Shown in pieces: positions 14,725-27,100 of a stretch of 64,000 nt of DNA. The notes beneath the pieces are model-generated. The model saw only the letters and a list, made by a program, of their open reading frames with translations, was not told the DNA's origin and did not search any database. Both the position numbers and the translations under genes were made by a program. Each line of letters opens with the position of its first letter. Position 1 is the stretch's first letter. The stretch is from Zygnema cylindricum (lineage: Eukaryota; Streptophyta; Zygnematophyceae; Zygnematales; Zygnemataceae), in assembly GCA_037447655.1 (NCBI GenBank), contig JBBHKE010000653.1:15493-79492 (forward strand), read 5' to 3'.

Positions 14725-15237
14725 GAATTCATCCTTTTGCTAATCCATTCAAAAACAGTCTGCTTCAATTCAGTCTCAAAATGAAGTTCGGGTCGATTTC
14801 AATCCTTTCCAATTCTCTAATTATCCACTTCCAATCGGAAAGTCTGGTAAATCGGTATTTAAGCATTTTCACATTTTCTTTCTTTCTTTCTACATCTCTC
14901 TTCTTTTGAATTAATGAAAGACTGTACAGCAAATTCCCGACAAGTACAACAACAAATATACCGGAAACCGTTTGTCATTATTTTATGTATTTGTTAAGCA
15001 CAGAGTTCATTATGTTTGGACCACCATAATGTCGAGGGTTTAAAGCCTCGATATTACTAGACTGTGCATTATCACTATACCGTGAGTCGTTTTACAGTAA
15101 AGAAAATAATATCAAGGGTTTATATTATTGTTACTAAATTATGATTTAGTACCAAATGACGTCGCTAAATTTACACCATCTAAACAATCAGCGTTAAGAG
15201 AAAAAACAGTTAGAGGTGTTATTAATACTATTAGCAA

Positions 15238-15480
15238 TTCACGGAGAACTGTTAATGTTATTTCCGCCACTTAGATCAACTTATTTCCGTGCACACAAGG
15301 AGAAAGAGAAGGAGAAATCGAAGGAGGAGAAATAAAATTGAAGACAAAGAAGGATACTAATTAACCCGAAACGATCCTTGCCTTCCGATTGGCGGTCTCC
15401 GAATGAAAAGCGGACAAGTGTGCACATAGAAAACTTGGTAAAAATGGAGAAAGAAAAGCATAACACTAATAGCGATAGGT
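15238..15480. mobile_element. Decayed MITE, CACCGTG-TIR family
   Basis: The left part (GTTAATGTTATTTCCGCCAC, then CCGTGCACAC) and right part (GTGTGCACA..., AACACTAATAGCGATAGG) match the order of blocks in 9105-9321. The outer left end is damaged. The internal sequence CGATTGGCGGTCTCCGAA is the inverted core. Confidence 0.45.
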
Positions 15481-15966
15481 CGGTCAAACAGGATTCCTAT
15501 CAATCACATGTGTGGTTTTGACATAACTTTTAACATAACGCTAGGGTATTTTTTAGGGTTCTTAAGAGCAGTACATTGAATAACCAGCAGAAGAAAATCC
15601 TAAATCTGTAGCTCATCAGAATTGGTAAAAACATATATTTTTAGGCGTTTATAAGGTTTTTTATTTCAGGTCTTTTAGGGATTTTGAGGGTTTTTAAACG
15701 CAGTACACTGAATAACGGGGAAAGAAGAGGAGACTCCAAACTCTAGAATACATCAGAAGTCATAGCCTTTTCTCAAACCCTAAAAAACCCTCACAACCCT
15801 GAAAATCCTTATAAACCTTAAAAAACACAAACAAACCCTAAAAAACCTCCCAACAAATTTAATTGTGAACAAAGGTGCCGTCTATTACCCTCATAATGGC
15901 AAGAATCCATCCATTAAAAAGAATTCATTAAAGAGAATCGAATCCATCAAAAAAATATCCATTCTC

Positions 15967-17040
15967 TCATAAGCCTTTCCAGGGATCTTCAACCATGGAT
16001 TTGCTATAGTATAAATCTGGTCTCTCACTTGCACATGCCTCACCGTATCGCCGTGCCTTTGTTCCTCGAAACGAACCAGAATCAGTATCTACTACTCCCA
16101 CTCCCACTGTCTTTCCTTCAATTCTACCTCTTCCTTGCCCTAGCTGCCATTTTTGGCCGTTTGCTCGTTGCTTAGCTTCCACATTATTCCCCGAACTTCC
16201 AGAAAATCCTTGTCCTTGAGTAAATCCTTGACCTTTAGTAAATCCTTGTCCTTGGTGAGTATGTCCTTGTCCATGTTGACTTAATCCTTGTCCTTGTTGA
16301 CTAAATCCTTGTCCTTGCTGACTAAATCCTTGTCCTTGTCCTTGTCCTGGTCCTTGAGAGAATCCTTGCCTTTGAAAACTCTGGTTTTGATACTGAGTTT
16401 GACATGATTCTACGGGAGAGCCATAACTTCTTTGATTGTGGACCGTTGGATGAGACAGCACTCCTTGTTGAGACATATTTTGGACAGGTGGCGCTCCAGG
16501 ATACCATTGGTTTTGGTGTGGAATGGATTGATTTTGGTACTGCATGGAACTTTCTATTCCAGGCTGTCGTTGATTCCATTGGTCGGTTCTTGTGCCCGAA
16601 TTATTATAAGAACCTACAAAAGGAGAACCTAAGGAAGGAGAACCTAAGGAAGAAAAACCTAAGGAAGAAGAACCAAAGGAAGAAGAACCAAAGGAAGAAG
16701 AACTAAAGGAAGAAGAACTAAAGGAAGGATCTATGGAAGCTTGCGGTGTACCTCCCATTCCTGTCCTCCCTCTCCCATTCGAGCGAGTATAACCAGCCAT
16801 TGGATTTGTGTAAAAGTTGAACTTTGGAGATTGAGGATTACTAATCAGTACCTCAGAAGAATTATCATTACTATTGTTATTACTGTTAATGTAAGTATTA
16901 TTATGCGAGTTAATAAAAGAGTTGCTGAAATTAGGAGGTGGAAGCTGTTGTTCTTTCACAAGTAAATCGTCTTTTTGTGAATTTTCCGCCTTAGCACGTA
17001 AAGCTTTCAACCTCGCTTTTCGTGCTTCGGCTTCCTCCAT
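15967..17040 (-). CDS. SICKLE-like protein (low-complexity, plant-type)
   Basis: An intronless 357-codon frame. The N-terminus MEEAEARKARLKALRAKAEN and the near-terminal ASERPDLYYSKSMVEDPWKG match what I recall of the two conserved ends of plant SICKLE proteins, as does the middle motif SPKFNFYTNPMAGYTRSNGR. In Arabidopsis SICKLE is a Pro-rich nuclear protein affecting microRNA production and intron-lariat turnover. The rest is low complexity: an Asn-rich stretch (about 37-62), a Ser-rich repeat of SSSF/GSSS units (about 105-140) and a Gln/Gly repeat GQGFSQQ (about 222-275). The repeats come from tandem DNA units (+ strand about 16200-16350 and 16610-16735) and may vary in length. It is divergent from RAD50 across a ~1.1-kb spacer, and AAACCCTAA (a telo-box, common in plant housekeeping promoters) lies in its 5' flank at about 17067-17080. 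The family call rests on remembered motifs. Confidence 0.65.
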   Translation of the reverse strand: MEEAEARKARLKALRAKAENSQKDDLLVKEQQLPPPNFSNSFINSHNNTYINSNNNSNDNSSEVLISNPQSPKFNFYTNPMAGYTRSNGRGRTGMGGTPQASIDPSFSSSSFSSSSFGSSSFGSSSLGFSSLGSPSLGSPFVGSYNNSGTRTDQWNQRQPGIESSMQYQNQSIPHQNQWYPGAPPVQNMSQQGVLSHPTVHNQRSYGSPVESCQTQYQNQSFQRQGFSQGPGQGQGQGFSQQGQGFSQQGQGLSQHGQGHTHQGQGFTKGQGFTQGQGFSGSSGNNVEAKQRANGQKWQLGQGRGRIEGKTVGVGVVDTDSGSFRGTKARRYGEACASERPDLYYSKSMVEDPWKGL

Positions 17041-17870
17041 TACTGGAAAAACTTCACAATTCTCTTAAAAACCCTAAAAAAGAAACTGGTATGTACGGTA
17101 ATTAATGGTACACAAGCTTTACAAGAAAGAATCTACCTGGATATGATATTAAAAGATCGACAAACTTTAAAATTAAAGCTATGTTTACTCTGTAATAGAT
17201 TTTTAGTTAAACACAAAAGACAGGAAGCTAAGAACGAGTGAGAGAGAAAGAAAAGCAATAGAGCTGCAGAAATCTCTCATAAAAGAAAAGTAGAAAACTT
17301 GTCGGAAGTTTTCGTCTCTTGCGTGAATTCGCATGAAATTTTCGCGCCCTGTTTAACTTGACCGTATCGCGATACGCTATTTGTGAAGAACACCGCGAAT
17401 CGCTATTAGTGTTAATAACTTTTTCGCCGCTTAAAACTTATTTTCTCGTACACTATTGTCCGGTTTTCAATTTTAGACCGTCAATCGGAAGCTGAGAATC
17501 TTGCCTTTCAATCGTGATCGTCAGATCTAAAAACCGACATGTGTATACGGAGTAACGATGTTTAAAGAGACGAAAAAAACATTAACCCTAATAGCGATTC
17601 ACGGTGAAGCGTCCGATTCCTTCCCTACACACAATCGCCAACCATATCGTCCTCATTCCGATACGGTACAAGTATTTGTCTGCAACGCATATGATCTTAC
17701 CATTTTGAGAACAAAATGCGCGGGAAATTTAGTGTGGAGTTCTCTCTCTCAGACTCTCTCCCTCTCTCTCTGCCTCTCTCCCTGTCTCGCTCTGTCTCCC
17801 GGCCGCTGTAACAGTCGAGGATTCCCATCCGCTCGCTCTCTTAGCTTTCTGCAGGAAATTCCTACAGGTA
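17041..17870. promoter_or_regulatory. Shared divergent promoter region SICKLE-like / RAD50
   Basis: This spacer separates the two divergent starts. It holds a telo-box-like AAACCCTAA near the SICKLE-like gene, a palindromic ATCGCGAT (17367-17374), a complete MITE (17391-17606) and a CT-rich block (17740-17800) near RAD50. Promoter function is inferred from position only. Confidence 0.4.
17391..17606. mobile_element. MITE, CACCGTG-TIR family, copy 3
   Basis: A 216-bp element. The ends CACCGCGAATCGCTATTAG and CTAATAGCGATTCACGGTG are near-perfect inverted repeats, and the left end continues TGTTAATAAC. The core CCGTCAATCGGAAGCTGAGA matches the other copies. It sits in the only spacer between the two divergent genes. 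Confidence 0.85.
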
Positions 17871-17946
17871 GTGAGACTCGAATGTACGGCAGATTATAAC
17901 TAAAAACACAGCACTCTCCCTTACCGTAAATCGTACGGTAGACGCC

Positions 17947-17973
17947 ATGTGTACCATCGACAAGATGCTGTAG
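17947..17973 (+). promoter_or_regulatory. uORF 1, copy of the RAD50 N-terminus
   Basis: ATG to TAG encodes MCTIDKML, the same eight residues that begin RAD50 at 18151. If the transcript starts upstream of this point, it is a minimal uORF with the same start context as the real ATG, because both derive from the 102-bp repeat. Confidence 0.6.
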
Positions 17974-18048
17974 TGAGACTCGAATGTACGGCAGATTATA
18001 AATAAAAACACAACACTTTGTCTTACCGTAAATCGTACGGTAGGCGCC

Positions 18049-18075
18049 ATGTGTACCATCGACAAGATGCTGTAG
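18049..18075 (+). promoter_or_regulatory. uORF 2, copy of the RAD50 N-terminus
   Basis: The second MCTIDKML-stop frame lies exactly 102 bp after the first and 102 bp before the RAD50 ATG. It would affect RAD50 translation only if it lies within the mRNA leader, which cannot be told from sequence. Confidence 0.6.
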
Positions 18076-18150
18076 TGAGACTCGAATGTACGGCAGATTA
18101 AAAATAACAACACAACACTCTGTCTTACCGTAAATCGTACGGTAGACGCC

Positions 18151-21100
18151 ATGTGTACCATCGACAAGATGCTGATAAAGGGAATCCGGGCGTTCAGTCC
18201 GGATAATACAGCTGTCATCACTTTCTATCGACCGCTTACACTCATTGTCGGAGCTAATGGAGCAGGAAAAACGGTCAGTAAAACTGAAGCAGTAGAACTG
18301 AAGTAACAAAAATGAATCAGGAAAACTGAAGCAGGCAAATTGAAACAGTAAACTGAAGTAATAACACTGAAGTAATAAAACTGAAGCAGTAAAACTGAAG
18401 CATGAAAACTAGGAGTAGACAAGAATTATGCAGAAATTTGTTGCAGAAATTTGATTTTCTATGGCATCTCCTGGAACAAACAATAAGGAGATATGAAGTA
18501 AGAATGATGTAGGGACTGAACAGGAATTGACGGAAATTGGTGGATTGTAGATTAAATCTTTAAAGAATGGGGCACGAAAGGGGCGTTATTCCCATACTAT
18601 TTAATCTTGAAAGTGACAAAAACTTGAACAACCAAGTTAAATTGCTTGTTGATTGTTTTAAGTTTAATTGTTTGTTTGATTAAATTGCGTTAGCAAGTAT
18701 CACATTTTAACAACAATCATATATTTATTAATAAATGAATCAAAGATACATGAATTGTTCTAGTCTAAAACAAGAAGGAAAAATTAAATAAAGTTTGCGA
18801 GAAATGGAAATCAAATCAGAGAGGAGGAAATTTTAAATGCTTGTGGATAAGTTGTGAAACACGCGCATGGATGAAAATCACATGGATAAGCATGAATTAT
18901 TTAATAAATCAACGCATTCCTGAAAAGTTGTGAAATACGCCAGAATTTGCAAGAACAACGTTTTACATTTTCAAAAAAACTTTAGAAAACATGTAAGTGC
19001 ACAACTGAAGTTGTTTAGCAACTTTACATGCGAACCACGTGTAAATTATTTGCATGGGTAACAAAACTTCTTATGTTGTTTTATTCTTGGTTTGCAGACG
19101 ATCATCGAATGTCTGAAGCATGCTTGCACGGGCGAACTTCCTCCAAATGCGAAATCAGGACACACCTTCATTCATGATCCAAAGGTAGATTATTGTTTTC
19201 TAAACAATTAAACAATAAAAAACAACATAGTTTGTGTTTTTGTCTAGTGGTTTTTTTTTTGTTCTCTAGAGTTGAGTATCACAGACTTTGGGTTGACAAA
19301 ATTCTCATATCCATATTTGAAAAACGGTGATATCAAAATGTTTGCTTCTGTACATATTTTAGGTGGCTGGTGAGACTGAAGTGAAAGACAGATAAAACTA
19401 AGGTTTGAAACAGCTGCTGGAAAAGATGTGAAGATCTGGTATTCCTGTTTTAAAATGCTGATATAAGAATGTGTTTTTTTCCTTAATTTCAGGTTGCTGG
19501 TGAGACGGAAGTGAAAGGACAAATAAAGTTAAGGTTTAAAACAGCTGCTGGAAAAGATGTTGTTTGCATTCGCTCTTTTCAGTTGACACAGAAAGCGTCA
19601 AAAATGGAATACAAGGCCATAGAAAGTGTGCTTCAAACCATCAATTCAAACACCGGGGAGGTGAGTTTTTCAGGGGTCGTAGAGTGGGGCCAAACAGGCC
19701 AGACGGGTCATCGTATGACCCATATTAAATATTTGGGTGCTAAAGTAGGTTTATGATCTGGATGGTTAAAAATTGCCCAATCATCAGTCATGAAATGACC
19801 TGGAGAATTATTTTTTAGTGTTATATGTTGTAAGCTTGACCAAAAGCATTTCACTTCAATTACACATCAATAATGTCATTCTAATAATGTCTTCGATAAA
19901 GTTTGGTATGTTAAATAAGTATATAAATACATAAGATTGACATTTCTTGTCATAACTAGAACAAACAGAATAAAATTTGGTCCATCTGTGATTGCCTAGT
20001 TAAAAGTTGAGTGCGAGAATGTCAAGTTGATGCAATATAAAAGGCTTCAATAGGCTTAGCACAACTATCAACTCAACATTTGTGGATATATCTCACCTTT
20101 GCTTTTTTTTACCATTACATCCGCACTGTTATGTACGGTTATTGAGTATTGCACCATTATTTGCGGTTACTATGGTCAAATATCTGCATGGCTTGAGGTA
20201 CAGATTGTCTTCTTTTTGGAGATTTTTCCACTTACCTCACTTTTGTTTTTTATTGTTTGTTTGTTTGTTTATTTGTACTTGTATTTACTTTGTACACTCG
20301 TCAATTACTTTTTGTAATCCACTCCTTGATATTGCACCGCAAGCATGGTGAGGAGAGGGAGATGGATGGACTGAGTGATATGGAGTATAATGAAGGATCT
20401 AAAGTATGAAAGTGATAGACAAGTATGGAGGTTGTGACTTGTGTATTCATATCATGTTTTTTCGTTTTTTTTTTTTTTTTAATGTTTTTTCAGAAGGTTT
20501 GTCTCAGTTACCGATGTGCTGATATGGACAGAGAAGTACCAGCTCTTATGGGAGTATCCAAAGCGATTCTAGAAAATGTTATTTTTGTTCATCAAGATGA
20601 AGCCAACTGGCCTCTTGCAGAAGGGGCAATTTTGAAGAAAAAGTTTGACGATATATTTTCTGCGACAAGGTGAGTTATAATTTTTATATCATTAGTCAAA
20701 AAAACATCATTAAAAAAGGGGATGGTGAGGGTCAAATTTTAGAAGGTACAGATTGTCTCGTTCCTGCCAAGTTATGAGTTTATGCTGGATAGGGAGAAGA
20801 GAATTTTTGAGATTTTTGGTTTTCTTTTCAGGTACACAAAGGCTTTGGAGGTGATCAAAAAGCTTCACAAAGATCAAGCCCAACTGATTAAGGAGTACAA
20901 ACTAAAAATGGACCATTTGCAAACGTTAAAAGATGCAGCATATAGGGTGAGGACTGCGACTATAATAACTCTAGTAGAGTTAATAACTCTCAATTGGTTG
21001 TAGGTATTATTAGTCCTCAATCATAAAATTGTGTTACAATCGCTCTTTGAATAGATGACCCAAATGAACCGTGTTGTCGGACCACAATTTAATATAGTTA

Positions 21101-24100
21101 ATATTGCTAATAATTCACTAACCCGAATAGTGGTGAAAGGTGTAGCTTCTGATACTGTGACCTCTTTTTGATATTTTTTGTGCTTTTGATGTCGCATAGT
21201 TCAACGTCTGCTTTAATTTTTAAACTCTTAATATTAGCTTCTCTTGCAATTGTAGCGGTTGTTTTAAAATACATTCTTATTTCTATATGCATGGGAACTA
21301 AATTTTTCCCTTATTGCCTTTCCTTGGTTTTATTTCCCTCTTTTCCCCCCCTTTTTTTTTCGAACGCCTGGACAGCTCCAAGAAGGTATCGACGGTGACA
21401 AAGAGAAGGCCAACCATCTTAAATCTCAAATGCGACATTGGGAGGAAAAAGTTATCGATGCCCGGGAAAAGATATCGGAGGCAGAGATTGAATTGAAAAG
21501 GGTTCGTAATCTGCAAGATCAAATTAGAGTGAAGGAGGGACGTCGAGAAGTTTTGGTAAGGCTGAAAACGCAACAATATCGCGATTTGATGGTGGAAAAT
21601 GAGGGTGAGTAATTGAACTTTAACACAAAAAGTTTAACACACAAAACTTAACACACAAAGTTTAACACAAAGGACCAAGAGCAAATGGCAGCTGCGAACT
21701 TTGTTTCCCTATATACCTTGATTGACAACTTGACATGTTGTCAAATGCATTTAAGTCGTTTCGAGATTTTTTTTTCTTAAATAGCAAGCTGTTTGTTGTT
21801 GTAAATGGATCAGAAATAAACATTAATAGACAAATGATCTGTTGTTTATGATGTATTTACACTTGACAGATACGGATGAGGAGCTCTTGGAGTGGCAACA
21901 GAATTTTGAGAGTAGTCTCGGAACATTGAAGATGAATATAGCGAAAACTGAGAGAGATTTGAATGATGTGAAGACTCAAAATTTGGCAGAAAAAGAAAAT
22001 TACAACAAATGCTGTACGGTCAAAGGCAGGCTCCAAGCAGAAGCTGAGGTAACCCTTGTCTTTCATTACTTCTATTAAGAAAAAGTAACAATAATGAAAT
22101 GAATTGAATTGAGTTTTTTGCTTGAGCCTTATAGCAAGCGGTTTATGATGAGTTCAAATGTGTGAGAGTGGTGACAGTAATAGTCAGAATTTGTTGTTTT
22201 TCTTTTTGTTGCCAGACATGTTTTTCTGCCTAGCTATGTGTGATGTTTCGTTTCAAAGTTTTTAAGAAATGAAACTGTTACCTTACAAAATAGATAGGCA
22301 GTATATTGCCAGTTGAAGGCAATATTGATAATTGCAGAAATTAGGAGGGAATTTAGGCTTTTGTTTTCATCAATTAAAGGAATATACTAACATTAGGAAG
22401 TAGTCTCAAATTGTTGAACATTTTAATGTTTGAAAGGGATGAAAGACTTCCACTATATGTTGTTGGCCACTTAACCCAACTTTCATTGCATAGTGAGGAA
22501 ATTGGCGCGTGCGAGATGTACAACCGCGCTTAATTTCTTTACCAGATTGTTTTCTGTGTTTTTTTTCATATTCCTAGGCTCATATGAAGGACAAGAAGGA
22601 ACGAGATCTTTGTTTACAAGGATTATATGCAAAACATAACCTAGGAGAGGTGGGAGACTTGCCTTTGACTCATGACTCGGCCACAAAATGGACCAGGAGA
22701 GCCACCAAACGACTCGAGGAACTTCATCAAAACCTTACCCAGTTGCAGGTAATATATCTTGTCAACCTAAAGATCTGGAAGATATGATTATGATTTTCTC
22801 TTTTTCATTTATCTACCATCATTTTTTATTCAATTTTTATTCATTTTCTTGTGAATTTTTAGTCACTTTTTAGTCAATTTTTACTCATTTTTTCTTTGAG
22901 CACTTATTTTCTCAATTTACTCAGCAGGCTCTCCAACCTAGCCATGCATGCAAAGATAAACGGGGGAGGGGGAGGGGGGGGGGGGGGGGGGGGGGGGGAG
23001 GGGGGGGAGGGAGGGAGGTTTTAAACCATCTTCAACAAGAAAAGAATAAATGCAGGAGCCAGTTCGCTGGTCATCCAAAAATGTAGTGGATTATCGTTAA
23101 GGCTCAAATCTTATAATATGCATATTATTTCCACATTGAGTTTTGCAGTAGTTAAAAGTTAAACAGATTTAAAAGAGAAAAAAACGACAGATCATGCCAT
23201 ATGACAGTGATGGCGTAGAGACTTAGAACGCTTTTACTGTGAATCGTAATAGAGTTAATAACGCTATATATGCGCGGGTATGTATTGGCCTCTGACCATA
23301 AAATAGTGTTAATAGTAAAAAAATTCCCTTGATAGCACTAATTTCATAAGTGGCTGCTTATCGTCCACGACATCTGCAGTTAAATTACAATTGGTAACGC
23401 TAAAATAATTCCCACTCTAGTTACTTTTCTACTAATTATTAATGGTTCAATTGATGTTTTTTCAGTGTCATTGATAAGATCTCTCAGCAACCAAGCTGTT
23501 TGCCAAGTTCGAAAAAGTTGTATGTGTACTGAAAATAAAAATGGCTATCAAAATTAAATCTTTTCAAAAAATTAGAAATGGCTATCAAATTAGAAAACTT
23601 GTCAGAAACTTCATATTTTGAAAAATGGCTATCAAAGTGAGAAATTAAAATCAGATACTTCATGTCATGAGGAATGGCTTTCGGGTTAAACTTTTCAGAA
23701 AAGTGGCTATCAATAATCTTTCTTTCAGAAACTTCACAATGAGAAGTGGCTATTGTAATTTTTCATTCAGAAACCACATATAATGAGACTATCCGGGGTT
23801 CTAGTCTTTTGCAGTCAGCCAACAGGGCAGAGCACCAGAGTTTGACCGGAGCGAGAGAAACTGCCCAAGCAAAGTTGGTTGAGGCAACTGGGCATATCAA
23901 GCTTCTTGTGAACCAGAAAGTAAGACAATCTTCATTTTTTTTTCCTTCTTCTTTTTTTGCTCGGCTCGAAATGAATTTTTTTGTCAACTGCCCAAGAAAA
24001 GCTGGTTGAGGCAACTGAGCATATTAAGCTTCTTGTGAACCAGAAAGTAAGGTAATTTTCATTTATTTGCTTCGCTTCATAATGAAGTTTGTTGTTGATT

Positions 24101-27100
24101 GTGGCTGCCGTGAGGCTGTCGATGGTTTTTTTTGGGTTTAAAGGCAACTGGGCATATGATTTATATGCTTCTTGTGAAGCATCAGCTCAGTTAATTTTCA
24201 TTTATTTTCGCTGCTCAAAGAGGAAATGTTGTTGCTTTTCCTTGTGGTTGTCATGAGACTATCGATGGTTTTTGGGTTTAAAACTTTTTTTCTTAGGCTC
24301 ATAAAACAGTTATTTGTTGGACCAGTTCGCTGTTTTTTAGAAAAGTCGGAACTGCTTCCTTTTTTTTTTTGGAGGAGGATTCAGAAGGATGGTTTGCCGC
24401 TTTTTTTGTGTACTTTGTTTGAGAAGACAAGAATGTAAGTATCTCATTTCCTGTTGAGTTTGGTTTTCTGCAGAAAGATTTGCAGAACGAGGCTCAAGTT
24501 CTTGAGACTGCAGTGGAGTCATTGGCTGTTTCTGAAGCAGATGTGATGAGAGTGGAAGAAACGGAAAAGTCAACGGTGAAGTCTCCTTATCATCATTTCT
24601 TGTAGTTAAATATGACTTGAAGATTTTATAGCCTGTGATTTGTTTTTTTCCATGAGATATTGGTTAACCAAAAGATGAGAAACATAAGCTTGTTCTTAAT
24701 CTTTAGTAGCCATATTTGGTGTTTTTTATTTATTTTGCTGAGGGTAAATGTCTCTTCTCTTTTTCATTTTCCATTATTGTATTTCTCGGGCTTTTTGCCA
24801 TCATGGTGGTGTTTATTTGATAAGAGAGAAGAACTTCACTTATCATTGGTTGACAGAATGTTTTTTGTTTAGATAAGAGAGGACAGCTTGCCATCGGTTG
24901 TTGGGAAAAAATAATGTTGTTTGTTTAAATAAGAGGGCATGGGTTGTTGGGAGAACAGAAGGAGGCAACTGATTCTGTGGCTGTAAAACTTCGAGAAAAG
25001 CAATATGATACACAGATTGATGAAGCGAAGGCAGATTTGTACAAACTGGAACAAAAGATAAAAAATTTACAGCGAGAGAAAGATGGACTTGCTGCCGAGT
25101 CAGGAGAGAGAGTCTCACTTCGAATGAAAAAGGAAGCATTGAATGCAAAAGAAAGCTCGATGAACAAATTGTAAGTTTTATTTTTTATTTTTATTTCTTT
25201 TCCATCTGAAGGTTTATTTATTTTTTGATGATTTCTGTCAGTAGTCTTTTATTCATTTTTTCATTGTTTGGATCTGAGAAATTGTTTTAGCCTTTTTTTG
25301 GTTTCTATATGTACGTTATTGTTATGCATACACTTTCACATCCCGCCGTTTGTTCAAGGACCTTTTTAATACACTTTTTGAGCTCCATCTGTGCAATTGA
25401 TTCACCTGTCAGTGCATGTAAACCATCCAATTATTTTACTTGTCACAAGACCTTGATTTTTTGCTTTTGCTGTGATAGCTTTTTTGTGTATAGGCCAACG
25501 AGGACCGTGGGCCTTTTTTTGCAATTGTTTGTTTTTTAATTAAAGCATGTTCTTTTGATTGATTCACATTGCTACATTTTTATGACCTGATGGGAGTGTT
25601 TTGTCGTTTGGAACCTTCAGGCTAGATGATAATAAAGAGAAGTTAAGGAAGTCGTTGGGAGGAAGGCTACCTGAGAAGAGAACGTTGTTAAAGGGGATTG
25701 AAAAGGTCGTGAGGTGAGCTAAATCCAATATCTCCTCTTCTCAAAAATTGTAGGGTTTTCAGTGGATAGAAATAAACAATAAAAGTTGATATGCTTCAAA
25801 GCAATGCTTAACAAAAAGAAAGAAATGGTCATGCTGACAAAAGCAGAAAACAAAGAATATCGTTGGAAAACAACATAGTTTGAAGATAATCAAAACAAAT
25901 CTGAGAAAAAGTGACACTATGTACAGAGCATAGGCAGTACTCACAAACAAGTTAAGGCTTAGAAAGCAAAAATCGAGCTTTTTAGACTTTCGAAACGCCA
26001 ATGCTCGGAGAATAATGAATATCCTCTACCCAAATGAATGATTTTTTAGTTTTGAAAGAAAGTTAGTCCTACCGCAATCGTACTAGAGGTTGCCTTTGTG
26101 TTCAAGGGTGATTTTTATTTGATAGTATATTGCGTGTGTTGTTTTTTTCTTTATATATCTGGAGCAAATCACGATTGCTAAGTATGAAGTCGTGCTTTTT
26201 GAACATTCTGCAAAAGTTGCGTGCCTCGGCCGTAACTCCGGTTCTTATTGAGAGATAGGTGAAGAAGCTACTAGTTATATCCCTTTGCATTCGGGATGAA
26301 AAATGTAAGACATGTTCAGCTTTTATTCTCTTCACTTATATTCGTAAGTTCTCTTTTGGTGAAATTTGCAGTACAAATAATAATTTATATCAAGACTTGG
26401 ACAGTCAAGCGAAAAAGACAGGACAAGATGTTGCAGCTCTCACTATGCGACTGCAGGACGCTCGAAATGATCTGGCTTTCAAGAAACGGGATCGTGACAG
26501 TATGTGCCAAATCCCTTTCTCAATTGTTCGAAATTTAGGAACATTTTGGGTGTGCTTTTTTTCTTTTCTGCTTTGATTAAAGCAAACAAGAAAAGGAAGT
26601 GAGAACGGAAAGGAAAGAAGAGGGAGGCAGAGAGAGGATGAATAACAAAGAGAGTCGGGAAAGAAGTAACAAACCAGGAAAGCAGAGATAGGGGAGAAGA
26701 GAGGTGAAAAGAGAGAGTAAACTTTCAGCATACAGGAAATACAAGGCGTAGAAGAAGAGTTCTTGTTATGGAGGGATGGCAGGTTATAAATAAATGAAAG
26801 TCAAGCCAATGAAATCTTTGAGTGATGAAGTAGTTTTTACCGGGTTTATTTTTGTCATTTTTGGACAAAGCTTTCACCTATCCTTGGTTTTCTTGCCTTT
26901 AGAAGGCAATTTAGCTATTCATTCACATTAAAACGGATACAAATCCGGTAAGAGTTTTTGTTTTCAATCCATTGTCGAACTCGTTACGGTGACATGTTAT
27001 ACTATTGAAGGCACAAAACGACAAAGCATTCCAGCTTTGCCAACGATTTTATTCATTTGTTATTGTTGTGTTTGTTAATGTTGTGTTTGTTAATGTTGTG

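Larger units (their letters stand above)
14053..15966. other. Intergenic region between ETFB and the SICKLE-like gene
   Basis: Contains T runs (14078-14125), a G run (14227-14240), a GGTAC-word repeat (14656-14724), a decayed MITE (15238-15480) and two direct copies of an AGGGTT...GCAGTACA(T/C)TGAATAAC segment (about 15557-15590 and 15688-15720) with telomere-like AAACCCTAAA words (15775-15850). The two genes are convergent, so this is their shared 3' flank. No coding gene is seen. Confidence 0.6.
17871..18174 (+). repeat. 102-bp repeat x3 spanning the RAD50 start codon
   Basis: Units begin at 17871, 17973 and 18075 (GTGAGACTCGAATGTACGGC...) with few differences. Each holds the inverted motif TACCGTAAATCGTACGGTA and ends with ATGTGTACCATCGACAAGAT then GCTG. 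Only the third runs on into the RAD50 frame; in the first two the next codon is TAG. Confidence 0.95.

Noticed and set aside
18169-18171. Alternative RAD50 start at the second Met (MLIKGIRAF)
   Set aside because: Plant RAD50 proteins begin with a short lead like M-x-T-x-DKM, which matches the ATG at 18151.
17871-18174. CRISPR-like or tandem spacer array
   Set aside because: Three adjoining copies with no unique spacers, in a eukaryotic gene leader; a plain tandem duplication.
17749-18309. 186-codon minus-strand frame with three internal repeats (HLVDGTHG)
   Set aside because: It is the antisense reading of the 102-bp RAD50 start repeat; its apparent repeat protein is a by-product.
23763-24147. 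Minus-strand frames with repeated [13 protein letters not shown]
   Set aside because: Antisense of RAD50 exon 9 and its decayed copies.
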